Notes: generated from the letters alone by a model not told the origin. A stretch of DNA of 64,000 bases from DATMER01 sp963741305 (GCA_963741305.1 CAVUHL010000003.1:1736001-1800000), one strand, 5' to 3'; counted from the first letter of the stretch, positions 8,621-26,207 are shown. Numbers and translations are program-made.

Positions 8621-9187
8621 ATGAAGAGCAAGGGATTTCTCGTTTTCGTCCTGATGATCGTTCTGGCCTTTTTCGCGGGCTCGGCAAATGCGCAAGCCGC
8701 CGACCGGGACCAGATGGTCCAGGGCGCCGAAAAGGCGGGCGTCGCAATCTATCCTGATCAGATGGTGTCCGTCTCGAACGATGGAGGTTCGGTGACGGCA
8801 GCGACCCTCCGGGGATACGAGCAGGTTCCGCCCGCCAATCTCGCCAAGGGAACGGACGTCGGATTCATTCATCTCGACGCTCCCAAGTCGGGCATTCCGG
8901 CCGGCTTTTATCGGCTGCACGCCTCGGCCGATCCTGCTGATGTGAGGGTCGGCAAGTTCGAGGCGACCGTCGATCTCGTCGATGAGAACGGAAAAGTCGT
9001 CGCGACCGTTCCAGCCACCGCGGATGCGTCGTCGCTGGAAGTGCCCAGTCCGCTGCCTTTCGAGCGGACGGCGGTCAGGGCCTCCATCTCGAGCGGACAA
9101 ACGAACGAGCCGCAGTCCATCATCATCATCATCATCTGCCCGAACGGCGTCATCATCATCATCTGGCTGCCCTTCTGGTGGTGGTAA
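8621..9187 (+). CDS. Exported protein with poly-isoleucine/tryptophan C-terminal tail, unknown function
   Basis: 188 residues from the ATG at 8621 (AGGGGAAGA site upstream). A signal peptide (MKSKGFLVFVLMIVLAFFAG, then cleavage after ANAQA) is followed by a soluble region of about 140 residues that reads like a small beta-sandwich (GFYRLHASADPADVRVGKFE, EATVDLVDENGKVVATVP). The last 24 residues are extraordinary: six Ile, CPNG, four Ile, then WLPFWWW, encoded by ATC-repeat tracts. I recognise no family. The tail is long enough to insert in or lie on a membrane. A bidirectional hairpin separates the gene from the convergent subtilase. Confidence 0.75.
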   Translation: MKSKGFLVFVLMIVLAFFAGSANAQAADRDQMVQGAEKAGVAIYPDQMVSVSNDGGSVTAATLRGYEQVPPANLAKGTDVGFIHLDAPKSGIPAGFYRLHASADPADVRVGKFEATVDLVDENGKVVATVPATADASSLEVPSPLPFERTAVRASISSGQTNEPQSIIIIIICPNGVIIIIWLPFWWW

Positions 9188-9197
9188 CCTCCTCGGA

Positions 9198-9238
9198 CCC
9201 GGACCCCGGCTCGAGCTGTTTCGCGCCTGGGGTCCGGG
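9198..9238. terminator. Bidirectional hairpin between convergent genes
   Basis: CCCGGACCCCGGC (9198-9210) pairs with GCCTGGGGTCCGGG (9225-9238) around a short loop, in the 61-bp gap between the converging genes at 8621 and 9249. No strong U-tract follows on either side, so termination is inferred from position and stem strength. Confidence 0.6.
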
Positions 9239-9248
9239 CCTGCCCGGA

Positions 9249-10409
9249 TCAACGCGCTTTCTTGAGCTTCTTGTAAGCGGCCGGCCCGGAGACCAGACGG
9301 CGTGTGATCCCGTTGGTGTCGGTCAGCGGAGTGCCGGTCGACATCAGCACGGAGCGGATCTTCGCCGGGGTAGCCTTGGGAAACTTCGACCTCAGCTGCG
9401 CGATGATTCCGGCCACGTACGGTGTCGCGGCTGAGGTGCCGCCGAACCCGGTATAGCCCCCGCCGGACGCCGTGGTCCGCGCGACCTCGGCCGGCGCGCG
9501 CACGTCCAGTGGGTTGCCCGAGTTCGAATAGCAGGCGATCTGCCCCGCGCGCGTCGTCGGTTCGTCGCAGCCGCCGTGGTGAGAGGGGCCGATGTCCGCA
9601 TCGTAGACCGCGCCCACTGAGATCACCTTGGAATGGCAGGCGAACTCCGAGATGCCGTTGCGGAAGCCGTCGTTTCCCGCGGCAAAGACGACGAGCACGC
9701 CGGCCTTCTCCAATAGATCGAAAGCCGGACCCTCGGCGATGAAGCCGTCGCAATCCTCGTCGGCTGGCCCGCCGTAGACGATCGAGGCGCTGACGACGTG
9801 AATCCCGCCGAAGGCACTGCGGTTGGCGTAGACCGCGTTGAGGCCCTCCAGGACGCTCCACTCCGTTCCATTGCCCGCGTCGTCGAGCACCTTGAAGCTG
9901 AAGAGGTGCGCGTCGGGAGCCATTCCATGGACGATTCCCGCCACGGCGGTACCGTGGCCGTTGCGGTCCGCGAACGGCTCGTTGCCGATGAAGTCGAACC
10001 CCGCGACGACACGGTCCGCGAGCTCGGGATGGCTTGAATCGATCCCGGTGTCGAAGACCGCCACGCCGACTCCCTTACCGCTCGCCCGGTACTTGGACCG
10101 GAGCTGGGGAGATCCGATGAGGGCTCCACCCTCGGTGCGGGCCGCAGTCACACGATGGTTGGGATAGATCGCCCGCACCTGGGGAAGGGCTGCCAGCTGA
10201 GGAAGCCTGTCCGCGGGAATCTGCAGGTTGAGAAGAGGGAGGTGGGACAGTCCCGCGATGTTCTTCGCTCCCAGGGCGCGGCTCCCGTTGACGAGGAGCC
10301 GGATGTCGGAGCCTCCGGTTCGGAGCTCGACGATGACGTCAGCCTCGTCAGCATGGACCTGTTGGGGAATCCAGGTCAGGAGCAGCAAAAACAAGAGCCG
10401 CCGTCGCAT
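9249..10409 (-). CDS. Secreted subtilisin-like S8 serine peptidase
   Basis: 386 residues from the ATG at 10407-10409; the open frame extends upstream only over the divergent dinB gene. Signal peptide MRRRLLFLLLLTWIPQQVHA, then a propeptide-like domain (about 21-105) ending before the catalytic core. The triad is Asp120 (FDTGID), His152 (NGHGT) and Ser326 (GGTSAATP), with oxyanion Asn246 (AAGND). An insert rich in Cys, His and acidic residues (HHGGCDEPTTRAGQIACYS) lies before the Ser loop. It ends in a basic KKLKKAR tail. The length suits a minimal S8 enzyme with pro-domain. It starts 31 bp from the divergent dinB-like gene, so the promoters must overlap. Confidence 0.92.
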   Translation of the reverse strand: MRRRLLFLLLLTWIPQQVHADEADVIVELRTGGSDIRLLVNGSRALGAKNIAGLSHLPLLNLQIPADRLPQLAALPQVRAIYPNHRVTAARTEGGALIGSPQLRSKYRASGKGVGVAVFDTGIDSSHPELADRVVAGFDFIGNEPFADRNGHGTAVAGIVHGMAPDAHLFSFKVLDDAGNGTEWSVLEGLNAVYANRSAFGGIHVVSASIVYGGPADEDCDGFIAEGPAFDLLEKAGVLVVFAAGNDGFRNGISEFACHSKVISVGAVYDADIGPSHHGGCDEPTTRAGQIACYSNSGNPLDVRAPAEVARTTASGGGYTGFGGTSAATPYVAGIIAQLRSKFPKATPAKIRSVLMSTGTPLTDTNGITRRLVSGPAAYKKLKKAR

Positions 10410-10439
10410 GCCGGGCAGACTAGCACGTAGAATCAGGGC

Positions 10440-10961
10440 ATGCCTTCCGACCGCTGGCCTGAAGCTCTCCGCTTCCACGGCTCCGCCGCCTCTTCGTTCG
10501 CAGCCGTGGCCGAGGCGATTGAGGCGGAAGCCTGGGATCGTCCCCTGATGGAAGGGAAGTGGTCTCCCGCCCAGATCACCGACCACCTGATCCGCACCTA
10601 TGACGTGCTCCTGCGCGAGATCGCAGGCGGCGGGGGCATGAAGATCCGCACCCGGCTCTGGATGCGGCTCATCCTGAGGCTCACGCTCATGCCGCGAATC
10701 CTTCGTACGGGCCGCTTCCCGGCACGGGCACCCGCGCCGCCCGAGATCCGGCCTGGAAAGACACCTCCCGGTCAGAAGAGCGGCGTGGAGCTCTTCCGGC
10801 AACGCGCGAGCGAGTTCGAGGCCGCGGCTCAGGGTGCCGGTCCGCAGGTACCGATGACCCATGCCTACTTCGGCGCCATGCCGCTCGCTGACGGCGTGGT
10901 GTTCTGCGCCCGCCACCTCGAGCACCATAGAAACCAACTGTCAGGGAGACGGGCAGGATGA
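10440..10961 (+). CDS. DinB-like four-helix metal-binding protein
   Basis: 173 residues. The DinB/YfiT-like pattern is seen: a histidine in helix 2 (SPAQITDHLI, His49) and two near the C-terminus (ARHLEHH, His159 and His162/163), the expected three-His metal site. Members are often thiol-dependent transferases or stress proteins; the specific reaction is unknown. Its TGA overlaps the ATG of the next gene (ATGA at 10958-10961), indicating co-translation with the DoxX-like membrane protein. Confidence 0.8.
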   Translation: MPSDRWPEALRFHGSAASSFAAVAEAIEAEAWDRPLMEGKWSPAQITDHLIRTYDVLLREIAGGGGMKIRTRLWMRLILRLTLMPRILRTGRFPARAPAPPEIRPGKTPPGQKSGVELFRQRASEFEAAAQGAGPQVPMTHAYFGAMPLADGVVFCARHLEHHRNQLSGRRAG

Positions 10962-12238
10962 ATCCGGACAATCCGACCTGGGGACCCGTGAAGCGGATCC
11001 TCTTCCGCTTCCTGTTCGTCTACGCGGTCCTCTACACCTTCCCGTTCCCGCTGGGTGTCATCCCCGTCTACGGCCCGATCATCGAGCAGCCGTATACGGA
11101 CGTCTGGGACAAGGCCGTGCCGTGGGTGGGGGAGCGGGTGTTCGGAGTCGAGGTGCTCCACCGGCCGCTGGGCAGCGGAGACACGACCTACAACTACGTG
11201 CAGATCTTCTGCTACCTGGTCCTCACGCTCATGGCCGTCGCCATCTGGACGATCCTCGATCGGAAAAGAAGGAACTACGCGCGTCTCAACAAGGGGCTGC
11301 GGCTCTACCTCCGCTTCGTGCTCGCCACGGCGATGATCGGGTACGGAGCGGCCAAGCTCATCCCGGCCCAGATGATCCCCCCCTGGCCCGGCAAGCTCCT
11401 GCAACCGATCGGTGACGGCTCGCCCATGGGGCTCGTCTGGACGTTCATGGGGGCGTCCGCCATCTACATGGTCTTCACGGGCGCGGCCGAGATGCTCGGC
11501 GGGCTGCTCCTGGTCTTCCGCCGCACCGCGCTGCTCGGCGCGCTCGTGTGCATCGGCGCCATGAGCAACGTGGTGATGATCAACTTCAGCTACGACGTGC
11601 CGGTCAAGCTCTACTCGTCGCACCTGCTCCTGATGGCCGTCGTCCTCGCCGCCCCCGACCTGAAGCGGCTCGCGGACCTGCTGGTGCTCAACCGCCCGGT
11701 GCCGCCCGCCGAAAGCCGTCCGCTCTTCGCACATCCGATACGCCAACGCACGGCACTCGTCCTCGGTACGGCATTCATCCTGTTTGTCACCGGCGCCTCG
11801 CTGTATGGGTCCTACCAGGACTTCATGCAGTACGGAGCCCTCTCGCCCAAGCCGCGGCTGTACGGGATCTGGGAGGTCGAGGAGCTCGCGGTCGACGGGG
11901 TCGTCCGGCCGCTGCTGGCGACCGACAAAAGCCTGTGGCGCCGGCTGATCTTCGAATGGCCGGGGACGATAAGCATCCAGCATCCGCATGAAACGGAGCC
12001 CGGGTTCTATGAGCTCAAGCTCGACCCCGGGCCGCACATGTTCGCCCTGACGAAGTACGACGACCCTGACTGGAAGGCGGGCATCTCGTACAAGCTGGTC
12101 GACGCAAACGTGCTCATGCTGGAGGGCGAGGTCGAAGGCAAGCAGATCCGCGGCCGCTACCGCAGGATGGAGGATTCCCGGTTCCGGCTCATCAGCCGCG
12201 GCTTCCACTGGATCAACGAATGGCCGTACAACCGGTAA
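10958..12238 (+). CDS. DoxX-like multi-pass membrane protein with C-terminal soluble domain
   Basis: 426 residues. Hydrophobic segments occur at about 14-34, 83-100, 119-140, 160-185, 190-215 and 270-290 (ILFRFLFVYAVLYTFPFPLG, IFCYLVLTLMAVAIWTI, MGASAIYMVFTGAAEMLGG, TALVLGTAFILFVTGASLYG). The central bundle with the AAKLIPAQM loop resembles DoxX-family quinone-linked or unknown membrane proteins. Residues from about 300 on are hydrophilic and beta-rich (RLYGIWEVEELAVDG, RYRRMEDSRFRLISRGFHWI), like a small lipocalin-type domain. The function is not known. It is coupled to the DinB-like gene by a 4-nt overlap, and phased repeat array 1 starts directly after its stop. Confidence 0.8.
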   Translation: MNPDNPTWGPVKRILFRFLFVYAVLYTFPFPLGVIPVYGPIIEQPYTDVWDKAVPWVGERVFGVEVLHRPLGSGDTTYNYVQIFCYLVLTLMAVAIWTILDRKRRNYARLNKGLRLYLRFVLATAMIGYGAAKLIPAQMIPPWPGKLLQPIGDGSPMGLVWTFMGASAIYMVFTGAAEMLGGLLLVFRRTALLGALVCIGAMSNVVMINFSYDVPVKLYSSHLLLMAVVLAAPDLKRLADLLVLNRPVPPAESRPLFAHPIRQRTALVLGTAFILFVTGASLYGSYQDFMQYGALSPKPRLYGIWEVEELAVDGVVRPLLATDKSLWRRLIFEWPGTISIQHPHETEPGFYELKLDPGPHMFALTKYDDPDWKAGISYKLVDANVLMLEGEVEGKQIRGRYRRMEDSRFRLISRGFHWINEWPYNR

Positions 12239-12251
12239 ATTTCAAATTGAA

Positions 12252-12543
12252 CCGACCGAAGAATACTTCTGCTGTACAGGTAAATATACTTCTTGTACAT
12301 TGAGAGACTTCGCGCGGACCTCGAAGAAGGTTCTATGTACATGGTTCTTTCTTCGTTGTACATGAAGACGGTTCGGCCTTGGCGGATTCTATTTTTTCGT
12401 ACAGAGAAATCGGATTCTCGTACGTGATTTCAATTTCTATGTACAGAACTTCAATATTTTTGTACATAAATTCTCTTTTTGCAAGGGTGCTGTGTCCTCG
12501 CTGTACATATTCTCTAGACCGTTGTACATAGGCCACAGGCACT
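12252..12543. repeat. Phased 21-bp array 1: TGTACA palindromes every 21 bp
   Basis: The AT-rich 367-bp gap between 12238 and 12606 is filled by units of 21 bp beginning with the palindrome TGTACA. Cores start at 12273, 12294, 12336, 12357, 12398 (CGTACA), 12419 (CGTACG), 12440, 12461, 12502 and 12523. The spacings are 21, 42, 21, 41, 21, 21, 21, 41 and 21, so the three missing sites still keep the phase. The 15 bases between cores are loosely alike (TTC near position 11, T-rich ends). A preceding unit without core occupies 12252-12272. No protein-like coding potential is seen. Confidence 0.9.
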
Positions 12544-12605
12544 GGGACTTCTGGCTCGAAACGAAACGTGTACCCCTGCCACTAGGGGTGAACAGGAGGT
12601 GGATC

Positions 12606-13178
12606 ATGAGGTACTTTTTGATCGGGTCGGTAGTTTTCCTTCTCTCTACTGCGGTAGCCGGAGCTGAAGGGGAGCTCGTTGACGAGAATCTGATAACGAA
12701 GGTCCCTGCAGGGTATAAGTTGGGGTTTCAACAGGCAACAGACCAGATGAAGATGATGGAATTCATTCCGGAAGGCGAGTCTGTTGAGGATTGGAGCGAG
12801 ATGATAACGATCCAAATGTTTGATCCCGCCAACAGAAACGAGGAATTCTATGAGCGTCTCGATTCTCTCGTAAAAGAGGCATGCGAGGACGGATCTACGC
12901 ATGTCACGGCAACTAGAGAGGAGAATGGTTATCCGGTTAAGGTCTTCCAAATGTATTGCCCCGAGAACCTGAAAACCGGGATGGGTGAGGTGACGTTTTT
13001 GAAAACGATCGAAGGCAAGGACAAGTTCTATGTCGTTCAGAAGGCGTGGCGCACCGAGAAGTACAGCGATGACGATACTCTGACAGAGGAGGACTATGTC
13101 ACGTGGATTCAATATTTGAAAGCTGTGTACGTGTGCGACAGTCGGGTTGAAAGCAGGAAATGCACCTTGACGAATTAA
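12606..13178 (+). CDS. Small secreted protein, AT-rich, unknown function
   Basis: 190 residues from the ATG at 12606, preceded by an AGGAGGTGG site. Signal peptide MRYFLIGSVVFLLSTAVAGA, then a mature domain rich in Asp/Glu/Lys (MKMMEFIPEGESVEDWSEMI, DPANRNEEFYERLDSLVKEA) with three cysteines in the second half (LVKEAC, QMYCPENL, VYVCDS). It is clearly lower in GC than its neighbours and uses AT-ending codons, suggesting recent acquisition. The layout (N-terminal export signal, SVEDWSEMITIQMF strand, TFLKTIEGKDKFYVVQKAW) recalls small DUF4893/YqaJ-unrelated exported stress proteins, but I do not recognise a family. The trmO remnant overlaps its last 19 bases. Confidence 0.75.
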   Translation: MRYFLIGSVVFLLSTAVAGAEGELVDENLITKVPAGYKLGFQQATDQMKMMEFIPEGESVEDWSEMITIQMFDPANRNEEFYERLDSLVKEACEDGSTHVTATREENGYPVKVFQMYCPENLKTGMGEVTFLKTIEGKDKFYVVQKAWRTEKYSDDDTLTEEDYVTWIQYLKAVYVCDSRVESRKCTLTN

Positions 13179-13416
13179 GCTACACGATCCGCCCCATAGG
13201 AATCGTACGATCCGAGCTGGACAATCTCGAGGTAGCCCCGCGCCAGGGAGATGAAGGCGCTCCGGAAGCGTGGCTGGATCTCGCGGCTCAGGTAGCCCAA
13301 GGACTGGCCGGCGTCTTGCCTGGAGACGAGTTGATCGTGCTGACCTGGTTTCGGCCATCGATGGGACGTCTATCGTCGACATCAAGCCCGTGCTCGGGCG
13401 AATCGAGGAGCGATGA
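13160..13416 (+). pseudogene. trmO: trmO/tsaA (tRNA-methyltransferase O) with internal deletion
   Basis: Two pieces of a TsaA-type protein are recognisable. The N-terminal part reads TIRPIGIVRSELDN, then VLPGDELIVLTWF (about 13184-13350). The C-terminal signature DGTSIVDIKPVLGRIEER follows in another frame (13360-13413) and stops at 13414-13416. The middle of the family, including the RSPFRPNPIG-like motif that binds S-adenosylmethionine, is missing (roughly 60-70 residues), and the join is out of frame. A functional enzyme would methylate N6 of t6A37 in tRNA; this copy cannot. Confidence 0.8.
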
Positions 13417-13429
13417 CGGAGAACGTGAG

Positions 13430-13744
13430 ATGCTGCTGAAGGATGCCTTGCCACAAGTTGCTCAGGAGCTTGCCCACGGGTTTCATCTCGAGGGACGGGA
13501 TGATCTGGCCGAGCAGGTCGCACAGCTGGAGCTCGTCGATCGGTGTCGGTGCACTGACGACTTCTGTGCCACTTTCTATACCCAGCCAAATGAGCCATGG
13601 GAGGGGAAGAAGGTCAAACGGTTCATTCTCCCGATGGACCGCCTTCTCTGCTTGCATACGGTGAATGGGGTTGTGGCTCGAGTCGAGCTGCATTGGCGGC
13701 CTGAGGTCCGCGACCGCCTCCGCGAGCTGTTCCCAGCACAGTAG
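13430..13744 (+). CDS. Small hypothetical protein, possibly beta-strand rich
   Basis: 104 residues from the ATG at 13430 with a GGAG site 8 nt upstream. The sequence starts MLLKDALPQVAQELAHGF and contains a cysteine cluster (DRCRCTDDFC) followed by WEGKKVKRFILPMD and a closing VNGVVARVELHWRPEVRDRL. The alternating hydrophobic pattern suggests a small alpha/beta fold. It lies just after the trmO remnant on the same strand and is in frame with its N-terminal part, so the long open frame over both is accidental. No family recognised. Confidence 0.6.
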   Translation: MLLKDALPQVAQELAHGFHLEGRDDLAEQVAQLELVDRCRCTDDFCATFYTQPNEPWEGKKVKRFILPMDRLLCLHTVNGVVARVELHWRPEVRDRLRELFPAQ

Positions 13745-13751
13745 AGAACCC

Positions 13752-14168
13752 TCAGGGCTTCACGGGCCGCACTTCGGTCACGTAGTAGTCGGTCTCCCCG
13801 AAGCAGGAGGTGGGCACGCCCATGTGCTGCTCGTAGTGCAGGGTCACGCGCTGGCCCATGCTCTGGTTGATCTGCTCGGCCACGGCGTCGTCACGCACGC
13901 TGAAGCGGAAGATCTCCGGCATGGCGCCTGGGAGATTGACCATTGCCAGCTCTCCCTCCCACGTCTTGCAGATCCATCCCTTGTTGGAGAACTTCTGGAC
14001 GAATCCCGCCCGCTCGCCGTCGGCGTAGTCGTAGCTCAGGGTAATCCAGGCCCAGAGCGCGAAGAGCCCGGCTGCCACGAGGGCGAGCAGGAGGAGGACA
14101 AGGATGGGCTTGCCACAGCCGCGCCGGCGAGGCGCGGGGGCTGAAGCGGGCAGGGGATCAGAGGCCAT
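13752..14168 (-). CDS. Small single-pass membrane protein, conserved hypothetical
   Basis: 138 residues from the ATG at 14166-14168 (GGAGGGA upstream). A Pro/Ala/Arg-rich cytoplasmic start is followed by one membrane helix (PILVLLLLALVAAGLFALWA) and an extracytoplasmic domain: SYDYADGERAGFVQKFSNKG, ICKTWEGELAM, FRFSVRDDAVAEQI and a final ETDYYVTEVRPV. The YADGxRxGxxxKFSxKGxxxKTWEG pattern is shared with short membrane proteins often mis-labelled 6-phosphogluconate dehydrogenase in Bacteroidota; this is recalled from memory. Function unknown. It converges with the upstream small gene, with only 7 bp between them. Confidence 0.7.
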   Translation of the reverse strand: MASDPLPASAPAPRRRGCGKPILVLLLLALVAAGLFALWAWITLSYDYADGERAGFVQKFSNKGWICKTWEGELAMVNLPGAMPEIFRFSVRDDAVAEQINQSMGQRVTLHYEQHMGVPTSCFGETDYYVTEVRPVKP

Positions 14169-14310
14169 GAGAGTTCCCTCCAAGGGTCCACCAAGTCTAC
14201 AGGCGACCAACCCCCAGGGCTAGCATCGTCCGCCCGAGTCTGGTAAACCTCCCCCCGGCTCCGAAGGCGGTGACCCGCCGTTGGCAGGCGACCTGCACGG
14301 GGCACGGGGG

Positions 14311-16338
<2,028 letters not shown>

Positions 16339-16354
16339 GCGAGGGGGAGCTTCG

Positions 16355-19722
<3,368 letters not shown>

Positions 19723-19723
<1 letters not shown>

Positions 19724-21773
19724 TGTTGCCTGACCTGCTGGAGCTGGCCCGCCTCTATGGGGTCGAGACCTCTTACAACGACGCGATGGGCCGCCACGTC
19801 GAAGCGAGTCCGGAGTCGCTCCTGGCGGTCTTGCGCGCCCTTGGCGCTCCCCTGGAGAGCGAGGATGACGTAGCCGAGGCTTTGGACGAGCGGCGGCAGG
19901 AGCTGGACGAGCGCGTGATCGAGCCGGTCTTCGTGGCCTGGGATGGCCGGCCGCCGGAGATGTTGCTCCGTTTCGGCTCAGATACGGGCCGGATCACTTG
20001 CCGTTTCGATCTCGAGGACGGCGAACGCTGGGCTTGGGAGAAGGATCTTTCCTCACTCCCGGCCTTGCCGGAAGGACGCCTCCTGGTCCTGCCCCACGAG
20101 CTGCCGACCGGATATCACCATCTGCGGGTAGAGCACGAAGGGCGGTCAGGCGAGGCGCTGGTGATCTCCGCTCCCACACGCGCGTTCGTCGGAGACGGCA
20201 AGCCCCTCTGGGGAGTGTTCCTGCCGCTCTATGCGCTGCAGACCCGCGAGAGCTGGGGCGCGGGCGACTTCTCGGACCTGGAGCGGCTCGCCGAGTGGAC
20301 CGCCGGCCTGGGCGGCGGAGTCGTCGCGACCCTGCCCATGCTCGCGCAGTTCCTGGACGAGCCGTTCGAGCCCAGCCCCTATGGGCCGGCCAGCCGTCTG
20401 TTCTGGAACGAGATCTTCCTCGATCCGCGCCGGGTGCCGGAGCTGGAAACTTGCGCGGAGGCGAAGCGTCTCCTTTCGGAGCTCCGCAAGGAGATCGAAG
20501 AGCTGCGCAAGGCGCCCCTGGTGGACTATGCCCGGCTGATGGCGCTCAAGCGCCGGGTCCTGGAGGAGCTGGCCCGGCAGTTCTTTGCCGAGCCGAGCCC
20601 GGACCGCCGCGAAGCATACGAGGCGTTCGCCGAAAGCCGGCCCGAGCTGGAGACCTATGCCGCGTTCAGGGCGGTAGGGGAGAGGCGGGGAGAGCCCTGG
20701 CAAAACTGGCCGGAGCGGCTCCGGGAGCGCACCCTCGCTCCCGCGGACTGGGACGAGGACGACCGCCGCTATCACCTGTGGGTGCAGTGGATCACGGACG
20801 AGCAGGTGAGCGCTCTGGCCAAGGAGGCGCGGCGCCGCGGCCCCGGGCTCTACCTCGACATTCCGCTGGGGGTGCATGGCAGCTCCTACGACGTGTGGCG
20901 CTACCGCGACCTGTTCGCCGAGGGGATCTCGGCCGGCGCGCCGCCGGATTCCCTGTTCACCGGCGGCCAGAACTGGGGCTCTCCTCCGCTCCTCCCCGAG
21001 CGCCTGCGGGAGCGCGGCTACGACTACCTGATCGAATCCCTGCGCCATCACCTCCGCTACGCCGGGCTGCTGCGGATCGACCACGTGATGCAGCTCTACC
21101 GGCTGTTCTGGATCCCACAGGACATGGAAGCCTCGGCGGGCGTCTACGTCCGCTACCCGGTGGACGAGATGTTCGCGGTGCTCTCGGTCGAATCCCACCG
21201 CCATCAGGCGATCGTGGTGGGGGAGAACCTGGGCACGGTCCCGCCCGAGATCGGCGAAGCCATGGACCGCCACGACGTGCTCGGCATGTACGTGGTCCAG
21301 TACGAGCTGCAGCCGGGGAACCAGGGGCTGCGCACGCCCCCGGCCCGCTCCGCCGCGAGCATGAACACCCACGACATGCCGCCCTTCCGGGCGTTCTGGG
21401 AAGCCAGGGACGTGGCCGAGCTTCAGCGGCTCGGCTTCTACAATGAAGACCAGGCACGCGAGGAGCGCGACCGCCGGGCCGCGCTCCGCCGGCAACTCCT
21501 CGAAGAGCTGCCGCCCGAGGAGCGGAGCGACGAGCGTGCCTACGCAGGGGTGCTGCGCCGGTTGCTGGAGATCCTGGCAGCCAGCCCGGCACGTATGGTC
21601 CTGATCAACCTGGAAGACCTCTGGGGAGAAGCCGAGCCGCAGAACGTGCCCGGCACCCACATGGAGCGGCCGAACTGGCGGCGCAAGGCCCGCTACACGT
21701 TCGAGGAGTTTTCGACGAAGCCGGAGGTGGTGGACGCGCTGCGGCGTGTGGATGCAGTCCGCAAGGAGAGGGG

Positions 21774-21777
<4 letters not shown>
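19723..21777 (+). CDS. malQ: 4-alpha-glucanotransferase (amylomaltase, GH77)
   Basis: 684 residues from ATG 19723, which overlaps the TreS-Mak stop by one base; GTG 19720 is an alternative. MalQ disproportionates maltodextrins, making chains that GlgB and TreY can use. The GH77 catalytic residues are Asp453 (LLRIDHVMQL), Glu501 (VVGENLGTVP) and Asp551 (NTHDMPPF). An N-terminal beta domain of about 150 residues precedes the barrel (LWGVFLPLYALQTRESWGAG), as in E. coli-type MalQ, and there is a helical insert at about 240-320 (ELRKEIEELRKAPLVDYARL). Its TGA overlaps the ATG of glgB. Confidence 0.95.
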
Positions 21778-23822
<2,045 letters not shown>

Positions 23823-23874
23823 CGCGCCCCCCTCTCCCGGGGGTCCGGGTGTGCGGCCGGGAGAGGGGCTGGGG

Positions 23875-25611
<1,737 letters not shown>

Positions 25612-25688
25612 GCTTAATCTCGGTAGTAGTTGTGCTCATGTCGGGAGGCACGTGCCCCCAGAGCGCGCGTTGAGCAGATAGCCTCAAA

Positions 25689-26068
25689 CTAAAGCGCGCT
25701 GATCGTGACGTAGTACCCGTCCGGATCTCGAACCGAGAACTCCTCCGTTCGAGTGTTCGGATTGATATGTGGCTCCTCCTGGAGCCGAGGCACGAGCCCG
25801 CGGGCCCTTTGTAATGCCAGGTCGAAATCGCGACGCGAAAGAACAAGAGGAGGCCGTTGCCTGGTGTCGCGTGATCAGGGCTCATCAAGGAGGGGTGCTC
25901 GTGAGCGCCCCATTCGTGCAGGCAGAGCAAGACGGTTCCATCCGAGTCGAGGATCTGGCCAAAGTACTCGTGGGCCGGTGCTGTCTCCGGTTGGCCGAAG
26001 AGGGACTGGTACCACTTGAAGCTCAACCTGACGTCGTTCACCCCGATGATCGTCCAGGTGCGCTTCAT
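25689..26068 (-). pseudogene. VOC-family (glyoxalase/bleomycin-resistance fold) gene with a 1-nt frameshift
   Basis: From ATG 26066-26068 the frame reads MKRTWTIIGVNDVRLSFKWY, then FGQILDSDGTVLLCLHEWGA and GNGLLLFFRV, a standard single-domain VOC protein. The expected continuation (DFDLALQRARGLVPRLQEEP, then NTRTEEFSVRDPDGYYVTIS) lies in the next frame, reached by adding one base near 25845-25850, and stops at 25689-25691. Both halves are well preserved and the break is one missing base, so it is either a very recent pseudogene or a sequencing error. The substrate of the intact protein is unknown. Confidence 0.8.
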
Positions 26069-26139
26069 CCGGTCTAGCCTACCAGCGTTCACCCGCGGGT
26101 GCCATTGGCCAGAATTGGCGCGTATTTAGTCTATTCATA

Positions 26140-26167
26140 TTGACGGCTAGGCTAATTCGTGTAGAAT
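26140..26167 (+). promoter_or_regulatory. Candidate sigma-70-type promoter of the glutamine synthetase gene
   Basis: TTGACG (26140-26145) and TAGAAT (26162-26167) are spaced by 16 bp in a locally AT-rich stretch, ending 40 bp before the start codon and its AAGGAGGG site. The same stretch has GGCTAGGCTAATTCG and TTAGGCTAG, short repeats that could be an operator. Pattern match only. Confidence 0.45.
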
Positions 26168-26207
26168 TTAGGCTAGAAAGTGGCAAGCCAATCTAAGGAG
26201 GGACGCC

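Noticed and set aside
10410..10937. Long N-terminal extension of the subtilase
   Set aside because: The open frame upstream of 10409 is antisense to the dinB-like gene; a proper signal peptide begins at 10409.
12252..12543. CRISPR array
   Set aside because: Units are 21 bp with a 6-bp core and degenerate remainder; there are no constant 23-40-bp repeats, no unique spacers of 30-40 bp and no cas genes. The same holds for the other three arrays.
12252..12543. Plasmid-type iterons and replication origin
   Set aside because: Iterons have about 20-22-bp direct repeats, but no rep gene, DnaA box cluster or partition gene is nearby and four different arrays in one chromosome region do not fit an origin.
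13160..13744. One 194-residue fusion gene
   Set aside because: The first part is the start of TrmO and the second a different small protein; the trmO end lies in another frame and stops at 13416, and the second part has its own start and ribosome site.
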